Translations under genes and position numbers: made by a program
Assembly (NCBI RefSeq): GCF_014696675.1
Contig: NZ_JACJQN010000021.1
Coordinates: 1-64,000, forward strand
DNA from: Phormidium tenue FACHB-1052
GTDB lineage: Bacteria > Cyanobacteriota > Cyanobacteriia > Phormidesmidales > Phormidesmidaceae
Reading direction: 5' to 3'
DNA length: 64,000 bases
In this document: one piece after another, positions 26,874-37,252 of the stretch
Position numbering within the stretch: the first letter of the stretch is position 1
Layout of the letters: each line of letters opens with the position of its first letter
The notes under the pieces: model-generated
Told to the model about the DNA's origin: nothing
The model's input: only the letters and a program-made list of their open reading frames with translations
The model's database searches: none

Positions 26874-28625
26874 TCACAGATTGGTTTGAAACAGATCTCT
26901 GAGTAAAACTTGAACTTTTTCAGGAGTGCCTTCGTAGACGGCGCTTTCTCGAATGGCCGCGATCGCCGCCAGTTCTCGATGATTAACCTCGCCGTAGGCA
27001 ATGGGATACACGCGCACGCCGCTCTGCCGAATCACCTCCTTAACTTGGTTGAAGGTGAGGCCGTCAGTGCGATCGCCGTCCGTCAACAACAGCAGACAAA
27101 ACTGGCCGTCGGGGTCTGTTTTTTGCATTGCCATCAGCTCGGCTAGGGCCACTGCCAATCCGTCATATAGGGCTGTGGAGCCTTCGGGCTGGAGCTGATC
27201 AATAGCGGTAAACAGCCGCTTTTGCTCTAGCTCATTGAAGGGAGCCAAATGAATGCGGCGGATGGGGCGATCGCTGAAGGTCACTAAACCAATTTGGTTG
27301 CCGGGGTTAATCTGCTGGCTGGCGAACCGCAGCGCCTCCTGCACGGCTTTGAGTCGATTGTTTTGCTCCATTGAGCCGCTAGTATCCACCACCAGCTCCA
27401 TATAAACAGTGCGACCTCCGTCTTTGCGCTGCTTCCAAAACGCCTGCGCTGCCTTTAGCACCTCCCCCGAGGGCCGCGGCGGAAAGTTGCCCTGCTTGAG
27501 ATAGTCGGTCTGTATGTGACCCTGCTGAACCGCCTGTTTCTGCATGGGGGCAGCGGTGGCAAAGGCGGCAAAAGCTTTTAGAGCCTCGCGTTCGGCAGAG
27601 CTTGTCCAATCAAAAGCGACCAGGGGCGAGGTTTCAGGTACCCCAAAGGGAATCTCCACCAGGTGAGCAAACTCCGGCTCCTTTTTCAGGTTCACAAAGC
27701 TCTGGCGCGACATAATAATGGCCTGAAAAGCGTCGGGGTCTTGCCGCCAAATTTGCTTTAAATCGAGGTAAGTGGGGGTTGTCAGGGCAATCTGCTGCTG
27801 AAAGGCGGCAAACACTGAGTTCACCGCTGGATTGTCTAAATCCTCTACCTGCAGTGGGGCACCGGTCTGGTCATATCCTGCTGCTCGCCAGAGCAGCGTA
27901 TACAGAAAATTAAGCGCCGGGGAGGCAATGTAAGGGTTGCAAAAGCCCACCTCAAACTCCCCCGCTAAGATGGCCGCAACCACGCGATCGAAGGTTACCT
28001 CCCCCTTCTCAGCCAGGGTTTCGTATACCTGGGGCTGGAGGGCAAAAATTGCCTGATTCGCGACTAACGCTGGTGCGATCGGGGTCACCGCGACCCCGTC
28101 AGCCTTGAGCAACTCTAGCCACAGCTCGTGGGCTGGAGTATAGCCCGCGGGCTTACCTTTCTTCGCGGCGATGATTTGTGCCCCCAGCCCCGATGGAATA
28201 TTGCGCACCCCCACCTGAATCACCTGCCCGGAGGAAAGCGTTTGCCGCCGCTGATTAAACGCCTCAGCCACATCCACTAGCCAGCGCTCATCGGCGCGAT
28301 TGCCGTTGGCCTTTTCGGCAGAGCTGTAGATCTCGATGTAGACTACCTCGGCATCGCTGGTGGGCTGTGCCCCGTGCAGCGGATAGGTGTTGGGGTCGGG
28401 CACCGCGTCGGCCAAGGGCGGAATGGCCGTGCTGTAGGCAGATGTATCTGAGACGAGCTGAGACTCGACCTCGACTTTTGGCAAAAGTTTTTGGTGCAGG
28501 TAGCGATCGGCCGACTCAAACGAGTCAATTGACCTACCCGAAAGTAGCCCCATCGCGCTCAACCCCCATAGCCCACTTAGGCATAGCCCCACCCCCAGCC
28601 ACAATTTGAAGCGTCGTGGTTTCAT
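26874..28625 (-). CDS. Solute-binding-like protein with C-terminal von Willebrand A domain
   Basis: A 583-residue protein started at ATG 28625, which has GGAG ten bases upstream; a GTG at 28634 is too close to that site. An N-terminal membrane anchor (LWLGVGLCLSGLWGLSAMGLL) is followed by a periplasmic-binding-protein-like region (about 85-385; VVYIEIYSSAEKANG, RNIPSGLGAQIIAAKKGKPAGYTPAHELW). From about 405 a VWA domain carries a full MIDAS: DTSGS (near 415), GSTALYD and LTDGDRTDG. Such fusions are thought to bind a ligand and report it through the metal site. The upstream membrane-protein gene stops five bases before this start, so the pair is an operon. Confidence 0.88.
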   Translation of the reverse strand: MKPRRFKLWLGVGLCLSGLWGLSAMGLLSGRSIDSFESADRYLHQKLLPKVEVESQLVSDTSAYSTAIPPLADAVPDPNTYPLHGAQPTSDAEVVYIEIYSSAEKANGNRADERWLVDVAEAFNQRRQTLSSGQVIQVGVRNIPSGLGAQIIAAKKGKPAGYTPAHELWLELLKADGVAVTPIAPALVANQAIFALQPQVYETLAEKGEVTFDRVVAAILAGEFEVGFCNPYIASPALNFLYTLLWRAAGYDQTGAPLQVEDLDNPAVNSVFAAFQQQIALTTPTYLDLKQIWRQDPDAFQAIIMSRQSFVNLKKEPEFAHLVEIPFGVPETSPLVAFDWTSSAEREALKAFAAFATAAPMQKQAVQQGHIQTDYLKQGNFPPRPSGEVLKAAQAFWKQRKDGGRTVYMELVVDTSGSMEQNNRLKAVQEALRFASQQINPGNQIGLVTFSDRPIRRIHLAPFNELEQKRLFTAIDQLQPEGSTALYDGLAVALAELMAMQKTDPDGQFCLLLLTDGDRTDGLTFNQVKEVIRQSGVRVYPIAYGEVNHRELAAIAAIRESAVYEGTPEKVQVLLRDLFQTNL

Positions 28626-28630
28626 TGCTC

Positions 28631-29290
28631 TCACTCTCCTAAAAGGCCGTTTTGGTTCTCTGCGTTTAGGGTCTGTAGCCAGGTTGAAATTTCAGCCGAC
28701 GACGTCAATGACGGCTGCCGAAAGGTATCTAAAACTATTTGGTCGTGCAGCTCTTGCAATTGGGCGCGGGTTTGCTCAAGCCGCTTGTGGCTGCTATACA
28801 ACTGCTGCTGAGCGAGCTGTTGATAGCGGTACGTTTTTACCTCCCGAATGGCCCTCAGAGCCTGGGCTAATTGTTCGGCTAAATCCAACACGGTGTGCAG
28901 GGTCTCTAGCAAATCGGGGATAAAGATTGATTCTTTTTGGGCAATTTGGGCCGCAACGGCTTGGATAGCTTCTGCTCGTTGCCGAGCCAACATCCAGAAC
29001 GAGTGAGGAATATCTGAATATTGGTGTTCTACATGATTTAGGTGGCTGATAAAAACGTCTTTTTGCAAGAGATTAGCCGCATTAGGCGTTGTCGAAAGCA
29101 TGCGCCTGCGCTGATTAAGCTGTCGCTGTATAGTGGCGATCGCCGCCATACTAATAATCAAAACGCTAGCAACCACAACCCAGCGCAATCCCAACCACAG
29201 CACTATCCCAAAACTGCCTAGGGCTAGAGCTATCAGTAAAATCAACGTATGGGGGAGATGATACCTATACTGTCGGGAATAGATAGCCAT
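28631..29290 (-). CDS. Two-span membrane protein with long helical cytosolic domain
   Basis: About 219 residues from ATG 29290 (MAIYSRQYRYHL). Two membrane spans (HTLILLIALALGSFGIVLWLGL and VVASVLIISMAAIATI) are followed by a long helical domain (about 60-200) with heptad-like stretches (LLETLHTVLDLAEQLAQALRAIREV, LEQTRAQLQELHDQIV). No known catalytic motif. It is translated with the VWA/solute-binding gene and is likely its membrane partner. I do not recognize the family. Confidence 0.8.
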   Translation of the reverse strand: MAIYSRQYRYHLPHTLILLIALALGSFGIVLWLGLRWVVVASVLIISMAAIATIQRQLNQRRRMLSTTPNAANLLQKDVFISHLNHVEHQYSDIPHSFWMLARQRAEAIQAVAAQIAQKESIFIPDLLETLHTVLDLAEQLAQALRAIREVKTYRYQQLAQQQLYSSHKRLEQTRAQLQELHDQIVLDTFRQPSLTSSAEISTWLQTLNAENQNGLLGE

Positions 29291-29637
29291 AGCGGGAAAT
29301 CCCAAATAACGAATTTTGATGCCTGCAAACGATCGGCCTGAAGCTAGAGCGTTGAGACAGGTACGATAAGCATTAGTTGCTGAGCATCAAGAATTGGCGG
29401 CTCTTAGGCGATCGCCAAACCAGTTAGAAAAGCAGAGTATCAATGCCCAACAGCTGCCAAGAGTTAGCGGCAGCAAAAGTATCGTTTGCTGAGACACTGA
29501 TGTCCAGGTTATTGGGTTAGTGATTAGGTCGAAGGCAGGACGGACAGCGGTTGCGATCAGCGGTTGCAGATAATTTTGGACTCAGTCCCAACGGTTTCCT
29601 TCAATCCGCTGCACCGCAGTTGTTAGACGGCTTTCAA
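29291..29637. other. Intergenic stretch upstream of the VWA pair
   Basis: About 350 bases with no supportable gene, holding one GCGATCGC-like site and a short direct repeat (AGCGGTTGC twice near 29547-29570). It should include the promoter of the membrane-protein/VWA pair and the end of the DUF2207 transcript. No terminator hairpin with T run was seen. Confidence 0.4.
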
Positions 29638-30768
<1,131 letters not shown>

Positions 30769-31268
30769 AAACCCTACCTCTGAGAAAAGCTGCTTCCAGT
30801 GGTCTATCTCCTGAAAAACTCAACTAGGTATGAAATTTATTGTTTTACAAAAAGCTGAATGCCAACCAGTAACCTTGCAAGTTTTGCCCAGCCCATACCC
30901 TCAGCCGTCTAACAACTGGTTCAACCAACCACGCTACGGGATGGGCGATCGCCCCTGTGCGTCGGCCAGTGGATTGCATAGTGAGCACCGTAGAACTAGT
31001 AACAGCAGGCAAAAGTTGACTGCTGTTACGCGACTAATTAAATAGAAACGCCCCCAAGGGCGATCGCATTTGATCAGGTCTTACCGAAGGTCTTGCCTAT
31101 GGGAGCCGTGGAACTGATGAGGTAAATCCTACTTAAATGCTGAGTAAAAGTAAAGTAAAGTTTGATTAAATCCTAGAATTGGCCATAACGCTAGGCTTTT
31201 GTCAGGGTAATGCCTGAGTTTTGCTTGGGTTGAGTAGAATAAAGGCGTCGTAGGTTAGGAATTTTGTG
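30769..31268. other. Intergenic region between DUF2207 and NACHT genes
   Basis: About 500 bases. A 71-codon plus-strand frame at 30830 has no ribosome-binding site and no protein character and is not called. The region has a perfect inverted repeat at 30999-31029 and a TAGAAT box near 31235, upstream of the NACHT gene. No gene or RNA is supported. Confidence 0.45.
30999..31029. repeat. Perfect 10-base inverted repeat
   Basis: GTAACAGCAG, 11-base spacer, CTGCTGTTAC. No T run follows, so it is not a typical intrinsic terminator. It could be a regulator binding site for the divergent DUF2207 and NACHT genes. Unproven. Confidence 0.45.
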
Positions 31269-33566
31269 ATGGCAAAGCCTTCCCTCAGGGCTACGTCCCA
31301 GGGGGTTGAGATGGCCAGTCAGGCTCTCACCCGCATGGGCTTAACTCAAGCTCGCCTGGCTGAGCAGGTAGGCTGTAGTCGTCAGCCAATCACCAATTTC
31401 TTCAAGGCAGAGGCAATTTCCCAAGCGATTTTTATGCAAATTTGCGATCGCCTTGGTCTGGACTGGCAGGCGATCGCAGGCTTAGCCAGCCCCATCGCTA
31501 TCGCCCCCAATCCAACACCCCACCCTGTCGTTACCCCACCCAGTCTCGATGCGCTGGTGCAAACCCTGCGGCGGCAGGTCTACCCCAGCATTCGTGAGCG
31601 CTGTGGCACTATGCGGGTGCTCGACATGTCGCATCCTGTGGCGGTCAACGATATTTATGCCAGCGTCAACATCCTGGAGCAAATTTCCGGTCGCCGCTAC
31701 CGGCGCGTAGAAGAGTTGCTGCACAGTTGCGATGGTGATTTTGAGCGTCTCGGCCTAGGGGCAATTGCCGAAGAACGCATGCCCGCTTTAGACGCCGTTA
31801 AGACCTATAGAAAATTAATCATTTTGGGCAAGCCTGGGGCGGGCAAAACTACCTTTCTAAAATACTTGGCTATTCAATGTAACGAAGGAAAGTTTGAACC
31901 AGACTGCGTGCCTATCTTTATCACCCTGAAAGATTTCGCCGAAGCAGAGGATGAGCCCAGCCTATTAAGCTACATCGCTGATTATTATCATTCTATTGAA
32001 ACCGCTAATTTAAACTTAGCCGATAGTTTTCAGCAACTTTTTGCTGCTGGCAAGGCGCTACTACTGCTCGATGGATTAGATGAAGTTAGAGGAGAAGATC
32101 ACCAGCATGTTATCAAAGAAATCAGGAATTTCTCAGAACATTTCTGGCAAAATCAATTTATCATAACCTGTCGAATTGCGGCCTGGGATTATGTGTTCGA
32201 GAAGTTTAACGAGGTTGAGGTCGCTGATTTTGACCAGGCTCAAATTGAAGCGTTTGCGTTTAAATGGTTTGATCAGAAGGTAGTCAAGCCAGCTCAGTTT
32301 CTCAAGCAGCTTAACCAGCATCCTCGCATCAAGCAACTAGCCACGAGTCCCCTGCTGCTGACATTGATTTGTTTGGCCTTTGAAGAGTCGGGTGGCTTCC
32401 CCGGTAGCCGTTCCGAGCTCTATAAAGAGGGCATCGATGCTCTGCTGAAAAAGTGGGATGCGAAACGCGGTATTCAGCGTGATCAGGTTTACAAGAACTT
32501 ATCTCATTTGCGCAAAGAAGACTTGCTGAGTTATCTGGCGCTGATTACGTTTAAAGGGAAAGATCTGTTCTTCAAAAAGAATATTGCTGAACGCCATATT
32601 GCCGACTATATCTGCAACCTATCTGAAGCCGATGACGCTCCTGAGGCTCTACAAATTGATAGCGAGGTTATTTTGCGGTCGATTGAGGCTCAGCATGGCC
32701 TATTGATCGAGCGAGCGAAGGGTATTTACTCCTTTTCTCACCTCACGTTCCACGAGTTTTTTGTGGCCCGTGAGATCGCCATCAATAGCCTTGCGCTGGA
32801 GCAGGCTCTTCAAGAGTTGGCGAGCCATGGGACAGATAAGCGTTGGCGAGAGGTGATTTTACTCACCACAGAAATGCTGCGGGATGCCTCGCTGCTGCTG
32901 CTGCCGCTGAAGCAGACCATTGACCAACTGCTGGCCGATTCGCCCCGGCTACAGCAGTTTTTGCAGGAGGTGAGCGATCGCGCCACCGCTCCCGAATTTG
33001 CCCCCTTTAATCCCGCTGCTGCCCGCGCCTTCTGCTTCGATATTGATTTCGATATCGACGAAAACCGTGCTGTGGCCCTGGCCCTCGACAAAACCGTTAA
33101 TCTGCTGGTTTGCGCCAGCTTTCTCACTCGCATGATGGAGGATATGGACCTGGCCGAGGCCATTGCCGTTGCCCAAGCCTACGATGCTCAGGCCGATCGC
33201 GAGGCCAAAATTACTCATGCCAGCTCGGCTAATGCCGTTATGTCGATTGCCATTCAAATTGCTCTGGATTCGGGAGGGTTGGACAACCCAGCCCGTCAAA
33301 CCCTCAAAACCCTCAGGCAGCGGCTTAAAGGCCACACCGCCGACGATGAGACCGTGCAACAGGTGGCCGATCAGGCCCGCAAAGTTGCTAAGAATCGCCA
33401 CCACATTGGCCAAGACTGGCATTTCACTCCTGCAGAAAAATCTCAGCTCAAGCAGTACTACACGACAACGCTGCTCCTGGTTCAATGTCTCCAGAGCAAT
33501 GGCTGTATGCTGTCTCCCAGGCAGCGTCAATCGCTTCAAGCCTCTCTGTTTTTGCCTTTGCCTTAG
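31269..33566 (+). CDS. HTH-NACHT STAND NTPase, probable bacterial NLR-like defence protein
   Basis: A 765-residue protein started at ATG 31269, eight bases after AGGA. Residues about 25-65 form an XRE-like HTH (GLTQARLAEQVGCSRQPITNFFKAE). The NACHT domain starts near 180, with P-loop GKPGAGKTT (about 187-195) and Walker B LLLLDGLDEV (about 263-273), then the winged-helix part (HPRIKQLATSPLLLTLICLAFEESGG, FSHLTFHEFFVAREI). The C-terminal 250 residues are helical with no recognizable repeat type. Family knowledge: bacterial NACHT proteins include anti-phage sensors whose C-terminus detects the invader. The HTH end could bind DNA or a partner. No partner gene is nearby, so it is a single-gene system. 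Confidence 0.88.
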   Translation: MAKPSLRATSQGVEMASQALTRMGLTQARLAEQVGCSRQPITNFFKAEAISQAIFMQICDRLGLDWQAIAGLASPIAIAPNPTPHPVVTPPSLDALVQTLRRQVYPSIRERCGTMRVLDMSHPVAVNDIYASVNILEQISGRRYRRVEELLHSCDGDFERLGLGAIAEERMPALDAVKTYRKLIILGKPGAGKTTFLKYLAIQCNEGKFEPDCVPIFITLKDFAEAEDEPSLLSYIADYYHSIETANLNLADSFQQLFAAGKALLLLDGLDEVRGEDHQHVIKEIRNFSEHFWQNQFIITCRIAAWDYVFEKFNEVEVADFDQAQIEAFAFKWFDQKVVKPAQFLKQLNQHPRIKQLATSPLLLTLICLAFEESGGFPGSRSELYKEGIDALLKKWDAKRGIQRDQVYKNLSHLRKEDLLSYLALITFKGKDLFFKKNIAERHIADYICNLSEADDAPEALQIDSEVILRSIEAQHGLLIERAKGIYSFSHLTFHEFFVAREIAINSLALEQALQELASHGTDKRWREVILLTTEMLRDASLLLLPLKQTIDQLLADSPRLQQFLQEVSDRATAPEFAPFNPAAARAFCFDIDFDIDENRAVALALDKTVNLLVCASFLTRMMEDMDLAEAIAVAQAYDAQADREAKITHASSANAVMSIAIQIALDSGGLDNPARQTLKTLRQRLKGHTADDETVQQVADQARKVAKNRHHIGQDWHFTPAEKSQLKQYYTTTLLLVQCLQSNGCMLSPRQRQSLQASLFLPLP

Positions 33567-33634
33567 CATAGAGGTGAGGCCTAAGCGAGGGGCCGAAACG
33601 TCAAACCCTGTGCCAACTCACCATTGTATTTGCG

Positions 33635-34384
33635 ATGACTTTCACCCTCTATTCTGTTGCCACCCCTGTGGTCAAACACCTGGGTCCTGAGGGCTACCCA
33701 GGCAGCGTGAGTACTTGGCAGGACGGCGTGACACTAGCTGGCCCCGGTACGCACTTCGGATTCGTTTACACTGGGTCACCGACCTTAGAACGGCAGGGAG
33801 AAGAGGGCCAGGGCAAAACCACCCAGGCCTTTGAACTGACCCAAGGCATGTATTTTTGTTTACCTGGAACCGGCCAGCTTAAGGGGCAAGGTGCCATTGG
33901 CTTAGTCATCACCTGCCCAACCTACCGGGGCATGTTTAGCCTTGGTGGCCCCCTGGAGCCAGCGGGGCGATTGGCCTACATCGATGGCGGCACCAGCAGT
34001 TTGCTGATTCCTCCAGTGATTGTGGGCGACCCTTGCCTGAACGCCATGTACTTTCCGGTTGGGGTTGAGCAAACGCTGCATACCCATCCCAGCGATCGCC
34101 TAGGTCTGGTTGTCGCCGGGGCCGGTGTGGTTGAAACCCCAGAAACTACGGTTAGAGTTGCCCCTGGCGACGTTTTTTGGATTTCGGCGGGCCAATTGCA
34201 TTGCTTCTGCACTGCCGACAGTCCCCTGACCATAGTGGTGTTTCACCCCGACAGCGAGGGAGGCTTTAACCACCGCGACAACCCCATGCTGCGGCGTACT
34301 CTCGTAGATGGCATCAGTGCGGCAGAGTTACCTGAGATTCAAACCCCGGTCGAACTGCTGTTGTCGAGCCTAGGCTCTGAGTAG
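33635..34384 (+). CDS. Bicupin-like protein
   Basis: A 249-residue protein with two cupin-like halves. The second has clear metal-site residues (TLHTHPSDRLGLVVAGAGVVE, PGDVFWISAGQLHCF); the first is degenerate (FELTQGMYFCLPGTGQLKGQGA). Metal and substrate are unknown. Seventy bases downstream of the NACHT gene on the same strand but with different codon habits, so probably unrelated. Confidence 0.82.
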   Translation: MTFTLYSVATPVVKHLGPEGYPGSVSTWQDGVTLAGPGTHFGFVYTGSPTLERQGEEGQGKTTQAFELTQGMYFCLPGTGQLKGQGAIGLVITCPTYRGMFSLGGPLEPAGRLAYIDGGTSSLLIPPVIVGDPCLNAMYFPVGVEQTLHTHPSDRLGLVVAGAGVVETPETTVRVAPGDVFWISAGQLHCFCTADSPLTIVVFHPDSEGGFNHRDNPMLRRTLVDGISAAELPEIQTPVELLLSSLGSE

Positions 34385-34410
34385 TGACGATCGCCCTCCA
34401 GGGTCATTTA

Positions 34411-36033
34411 TTACCGATCACCTCGCCACCCCAGCACCAGGGTCAAGCCCAACAACAGCGGCGTCAGCCAGTCGCCCCAGCGAATATATGGGGTGAGGGT
34501 CTGGCGGCGATCGAGGGTGGCGCGGTGGGTGAGATAGGTGTGAGGCTCTCCCAACCAGAGGGTGCGGCCGTGGTTGTCGACCAGGCCAGAAAGTCCGGTA
34601 TTAGTGACGCGCAGCGCCCAGCGATCGCTCTCTACCGCCCGCAGCACATCAAACCCGTGGTGCTGCCTCATCATCCACACCGGGTAGGGGTCGTTGTTGG
34701 AGGCGGTGACCATGAACTCGCCGCCGCTTTTTACCTGCTGGCGAAACAGACGACTGTAGGCCGACTCATAGCACACGCCGACAATCCCTTGGCCGACGCT
34801 GGTCTCAAACCGCTGATTGGATGCCCCTGGTACCAGGTAGCTATCCAGCGGCGACAGGCGACTGATCAGGCGTCCCAGCACCGCCTCAAAGGGAATGTAT
34901 TCTCCTAGGGGCACCAGCTGCACCTTGTCGTAGCGTCCGTAGGTTTGGCCGTCGGGCCGCAGTTCGAGCAGGCTCTGGGTGTACTGCGATCGCCCTTCCC
35001 CCGGCACCGGCGCAAAGGTACCCAACCACAGAGGCACCCCGGCTTGCTCCACTGTGTGAATGATGGCCGCAATTTGAGGCGCATTCGGATTCCACAACTG
35101 CGGCATTGCCCCTTCTGGCGTTACCACCGCATCTACGCCCTCGGCTACCAGGGAGCGGTAGCCGTTGATGTAACCCGCTAACGCCTGGTTGACCCCTTGG
35201 GGCGTCAGCTTTTCGCGGGTGGGCACATTGCCCTGGATTAGGCCCAGGCTGAGGGTCTGACTGACAAAAATGACCTCGGTGCGGCCATAGAGAATGGCAC
35301 CGAGGGTATGCCCTAGCAGTACCAGCGCGATCGCCGTGAGGGCGAGGGAGCGGCGGGTGGATGAGTGGATGGGGGGATGGGGGGATGGGGAAGGTGGGGG
35401 AGGGCTGCCCAGTAGCTTGGGGACTGGGGAAAAGGCGAGGGTGAGGAGGCCGTTGGTGGCAACCAGAATGGCGGTGATGGCTCCCGGCCCTGATAGGCGG
35501 GACAGGTGCAAGATCCACAAGTTGTTGGGGCTTTGGGTCAGGCTGAGGGGCGACCAGTCAAGGGGGCTGTGGTTGCGCAAGGCTTCGAGAGCGCACCAGA
35601 GCGCAGTCCCAGCAAGCACCAGCCAAAATCGGCGGCTAGGCCAGCGATGGGCAGCCCAGGCAGTCACCCCACCCCAGACAGCAATGTAGACAGAACCCCA
35701 GAAAACAATGAAAAGCCAGGAGGAGAGGGCGATCGCAACGCTACTTTCCCAAGGCACCCCCATCCACATCAGCGGATGCAAGTGGGTAATCCACGCCAGC
35801 GAAATGCCGTAATACACCAGCCCCCACAGCAGCCCATAGGCCGCCGCCAGCCCTACCGAAGGCGTTGCTAACACTACCCACCACAGCGGCACCAGCCCCA
35901 CCCAAGCTAGCGGCCAAATACTCCACGGCGGCAGCGCCAACGCCATCAAAATTCCGCTGAGGGCAACTAGACCCGTCAACCGCCAACTCCAGCCAGAGCC
36001 AAGATCTCGCAAAAACGTCGCTGCCACCTTCAT
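34411..36033 (-). CDS. lnt: Apolipoprotein N-acyltransferase
   Basis: A 540-residue inner-membrane enzyme that adds the third acyl chain to lipoproteins. ATG 36033 was chosen over an upstream TTG. Several N-terminal spans precede a nitrilase-type domain with the catalytic triad Glu307 (TPEGAMP), Lys370 (YDKVQLVPLGEYIP) and Cys421 (GVCYES). An unusual Pro/Ser/His segment (about 209-228, GSPPPPSPSPHPPIHSS) lies between the membrane part and the catalytic domain. At DNA level it is a GGATGG-rich repeat like one between genes at about 39.6 kb, so it looks like an in-frame insertion. Confidence 0.95.
   Translation of the reverse strand: MKVAATFLRDLGSGWSWRLTGLVALSGILMALALPPWSIWPLAWVGLVPLWWVVLATPSVGLAAAYGLLWGLVYYGISLAWITHLHPLMWMGVPWESSVAIALSSWLFIVFWGSVYIAVWGGVTAWAAHRWPSRRFWLVLAGTALWCALEALRNHSPLDWSPLSLTQSPNNLWILHLSRLSGPGAITAILVATNGLLTLAFSPVPKLLGSPPPPSPSPHPPIHSSTRRSLALTAIALVLLGHTLGAILYGRTEVIFVSQTLSLGLIQGNVPTREKLTPQGVNQALAGYINGYRSLVAEGVDAVVTPEGAMPQLWNPNAPQIAAIIHTVEQAGVPLWLGTFAPVPGEGRSQYTQSLLELRPDGQTYGRYDKVQLVPLGEYIPFEAVLGRLISRLSPLDSYLVPGASNQRFETSVGQGIVGVCYESAYSRLFRQQVKSGGEFMVTASNNDPYPVWMMRQHHGFDVLRAVESDRWALRVTNTGLSGLVDNHGRTLWLGEPHTYLTHRATLDRRQTLTPYIRWGDWLTPLLLGLTLVLGWRGDR
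35352..35410. repeat. GGATGG-rich repeat inserted in frame in lnt
   Basis: A plus-strand stretch of GGGTGGATGAGTGGATGGGG followed by GGATGGGG copies and a G-rich end. Similar GGGTGGATGGGTGGATGGG units lie intergenically at about 39,590-39,622. Within lnt the insert keeps the frame and encodes Pro/Ser/His. Confidence 0.65.
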
Positions 36034-36417
36034 TGCCAATCTCAGCTATTCCTTCCAACCCAGATAAATGGTTGTTTTACGAGCGTCTTCTCAAATAGTG
36101 GGCATTGCCCACCCTACAGTAGCGACCAGAGCCGCAAATTAGCCAGTTAGCAATACAGAGGTTTAAACCGATGACAGATCAGTCCTTTCCGTTGGGTCCA
36201 GGGCGGCGGCACGGCCCTGGTCGAAGGGGGTCTGGGGCCAGCGAAATGGCCCCAGCGGTAGGCTTGGCTTTAAGACAATTGCTCTCCGCCCATACTAGCG
36301 GTGCATCGCTGCGCGGATGCACCCTACGCCCCAAAAAATTGAGGAAGCGACGGCGAGTCACTTCCTCAATACGGTAGTTGAAAACAGAAACCAACGATTT
36401 GGAATAAACCGAAGATT
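36034..36417. repeat. Intergenic cluster of dispersed repeats and a terminator
   Basis: About 380 bases between lnt and the heme oxygenase gene. It holds GTGGGCATTGCCCACCCTAC (36099-36118, a copy with one difference at 39633-39652), a GGTGCATC/GATGCACC hairpin (36300-36323) and the heme-oxygenase terminator (36338-36370). No gene is supported; a 68-codon frame across it merely spans the repeats. Confidence 0.6.
36338..36370 (-). terminator. Intrinsic terminator of the heme oxygenase gene
   Basis: Ten-base arms ATTGAGGAAG / CTTCCTCAAT around a 13-base loop. On the minus strand the stem is followed by TTTTTT (36332-36337), directly downstream of the heme oxygenase stop. Confidence 0.85.
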
Positions 36418-37134
36418 CTACTCGGCGGTCGCCAACTCAGTGCTGCCCCGACGACGGCGGCTAGTCAGCGTATTAAACAGCATCTGACCGATCGCCTTAA
36501 TCAGATTCCCTTCCAACTCTTGGAACATCTGCATGTTGACGCCAAAGGCATCGTTAGCCTCTTCGACAATGCGGGCAATCATAGCGTCATCCACCGGAGC
36601 CGCATCCATCGACTCGCGGTACTTGGCCTTAAATGCCTTCTCATCGGAGATCTCGGGGAACTCGTAAAACGCCGTACCCTCGCCCTCAGAGAGATTCATC
36701 GCTCGCTGGGCAATACCCTTAAGAATTTGCCCCCCCGACAGATCGCCAATGTAGCGAGTGTAGGAATGGCTCACCAGCAGCTCAGGCGCGTTGTTGCCCA
36801 CTTCGCGGATGCGATCGACATAGCGCTGACCGCCAGGAGTCATCGAAATCTCATTCGCCCAGTTAGGGCCGTAGTAGTAGGCCAGATCAGACTCTAGAGA
36901 GGCCTTGCGGTGTAGCTCAGGGAAGTAAATCTTAGAGACAACCAGATGGTCTTTGTGACGCTCTAGCTCCTCTTCCATCGCCGCGTAGGCGTAGTAAAAG
37001 TTGGCCACCAGCTTGCGGTAAGAGTTCTTCTCAACCACACCCCGCAAAAAGCAACGCACAAAGCCCATATTTTCGGCCATGGTGTGGGCTTTCTTGGTGC
37101 CTTCGCGCAGCTCGGTGGATAGGTTACTGCTCAT
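36418..37134 (-). CDS. Heme oxygenase (biliverdin-forming)
   Basis: A 238-residue soluble enzyme that opens heme to biliverdin for phycobilin synthesis, using ferredoxin. The proximal His17 lies in EGTKKAHTMAENMGFV, and the distal helix LLVSHSYTRYIGDLSGGQILKGIAQ carries the flexible glycines. This is the cyanobacterial HO1 type by overall similarity; paralogue HO2 cannot be ruled out. Stand-alone with its own terminator and a plausible promoter. Confidence 0.96.
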   Translation of the reverse strand: MSSNLSTELREGTKKAHTMAENMGFVRCFLRGVVEKNSYRKLVANFYYAYAAMEEELERHKDHLVVSKIYFPELHRKASLESDLAYYYGPNWANEISMTPGGQRYVDRIREVGNNAPELLVSHSYTRYIGDLSGGQILKGIAQRAMNLSEGEGTAFYEFPEISDEKAFKAKYRESMDAAPVDDAMIARIVEEANDAFGVNMQMFQELEGNLIKAIGQMLFNTLTSRRRRGSTELATAE

Positions 37135-37222
37135 GCTGACTGTCTCGCTCTAGGGTGAATTAAAAGGTGAGGTTTAAACGGAGTTTCGGTTAGACAATAC
37201 TTGGCTAGCCAGACCAGCTTCA

Positions 37223-37252
37223 ATTATGAGAAGCCGTAACATGCCCTGACAA
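37223..37252 (-). promoter_or_regulatory. Putative heme oxygenase promoter
   Basis: On the minus strand TTGTCA, an 18-base spacer and CATAAT, about 90 bases upstream of the start codon. The -35 is strong, the spacing slightly long. Confidence 0.45.

Noticed and set aside
30830..31045. 71-codon frame between DUF2207 and NACHT genes
   Set aside because: No start signal and no protein-like pattern; it crosses the inverted repeat.
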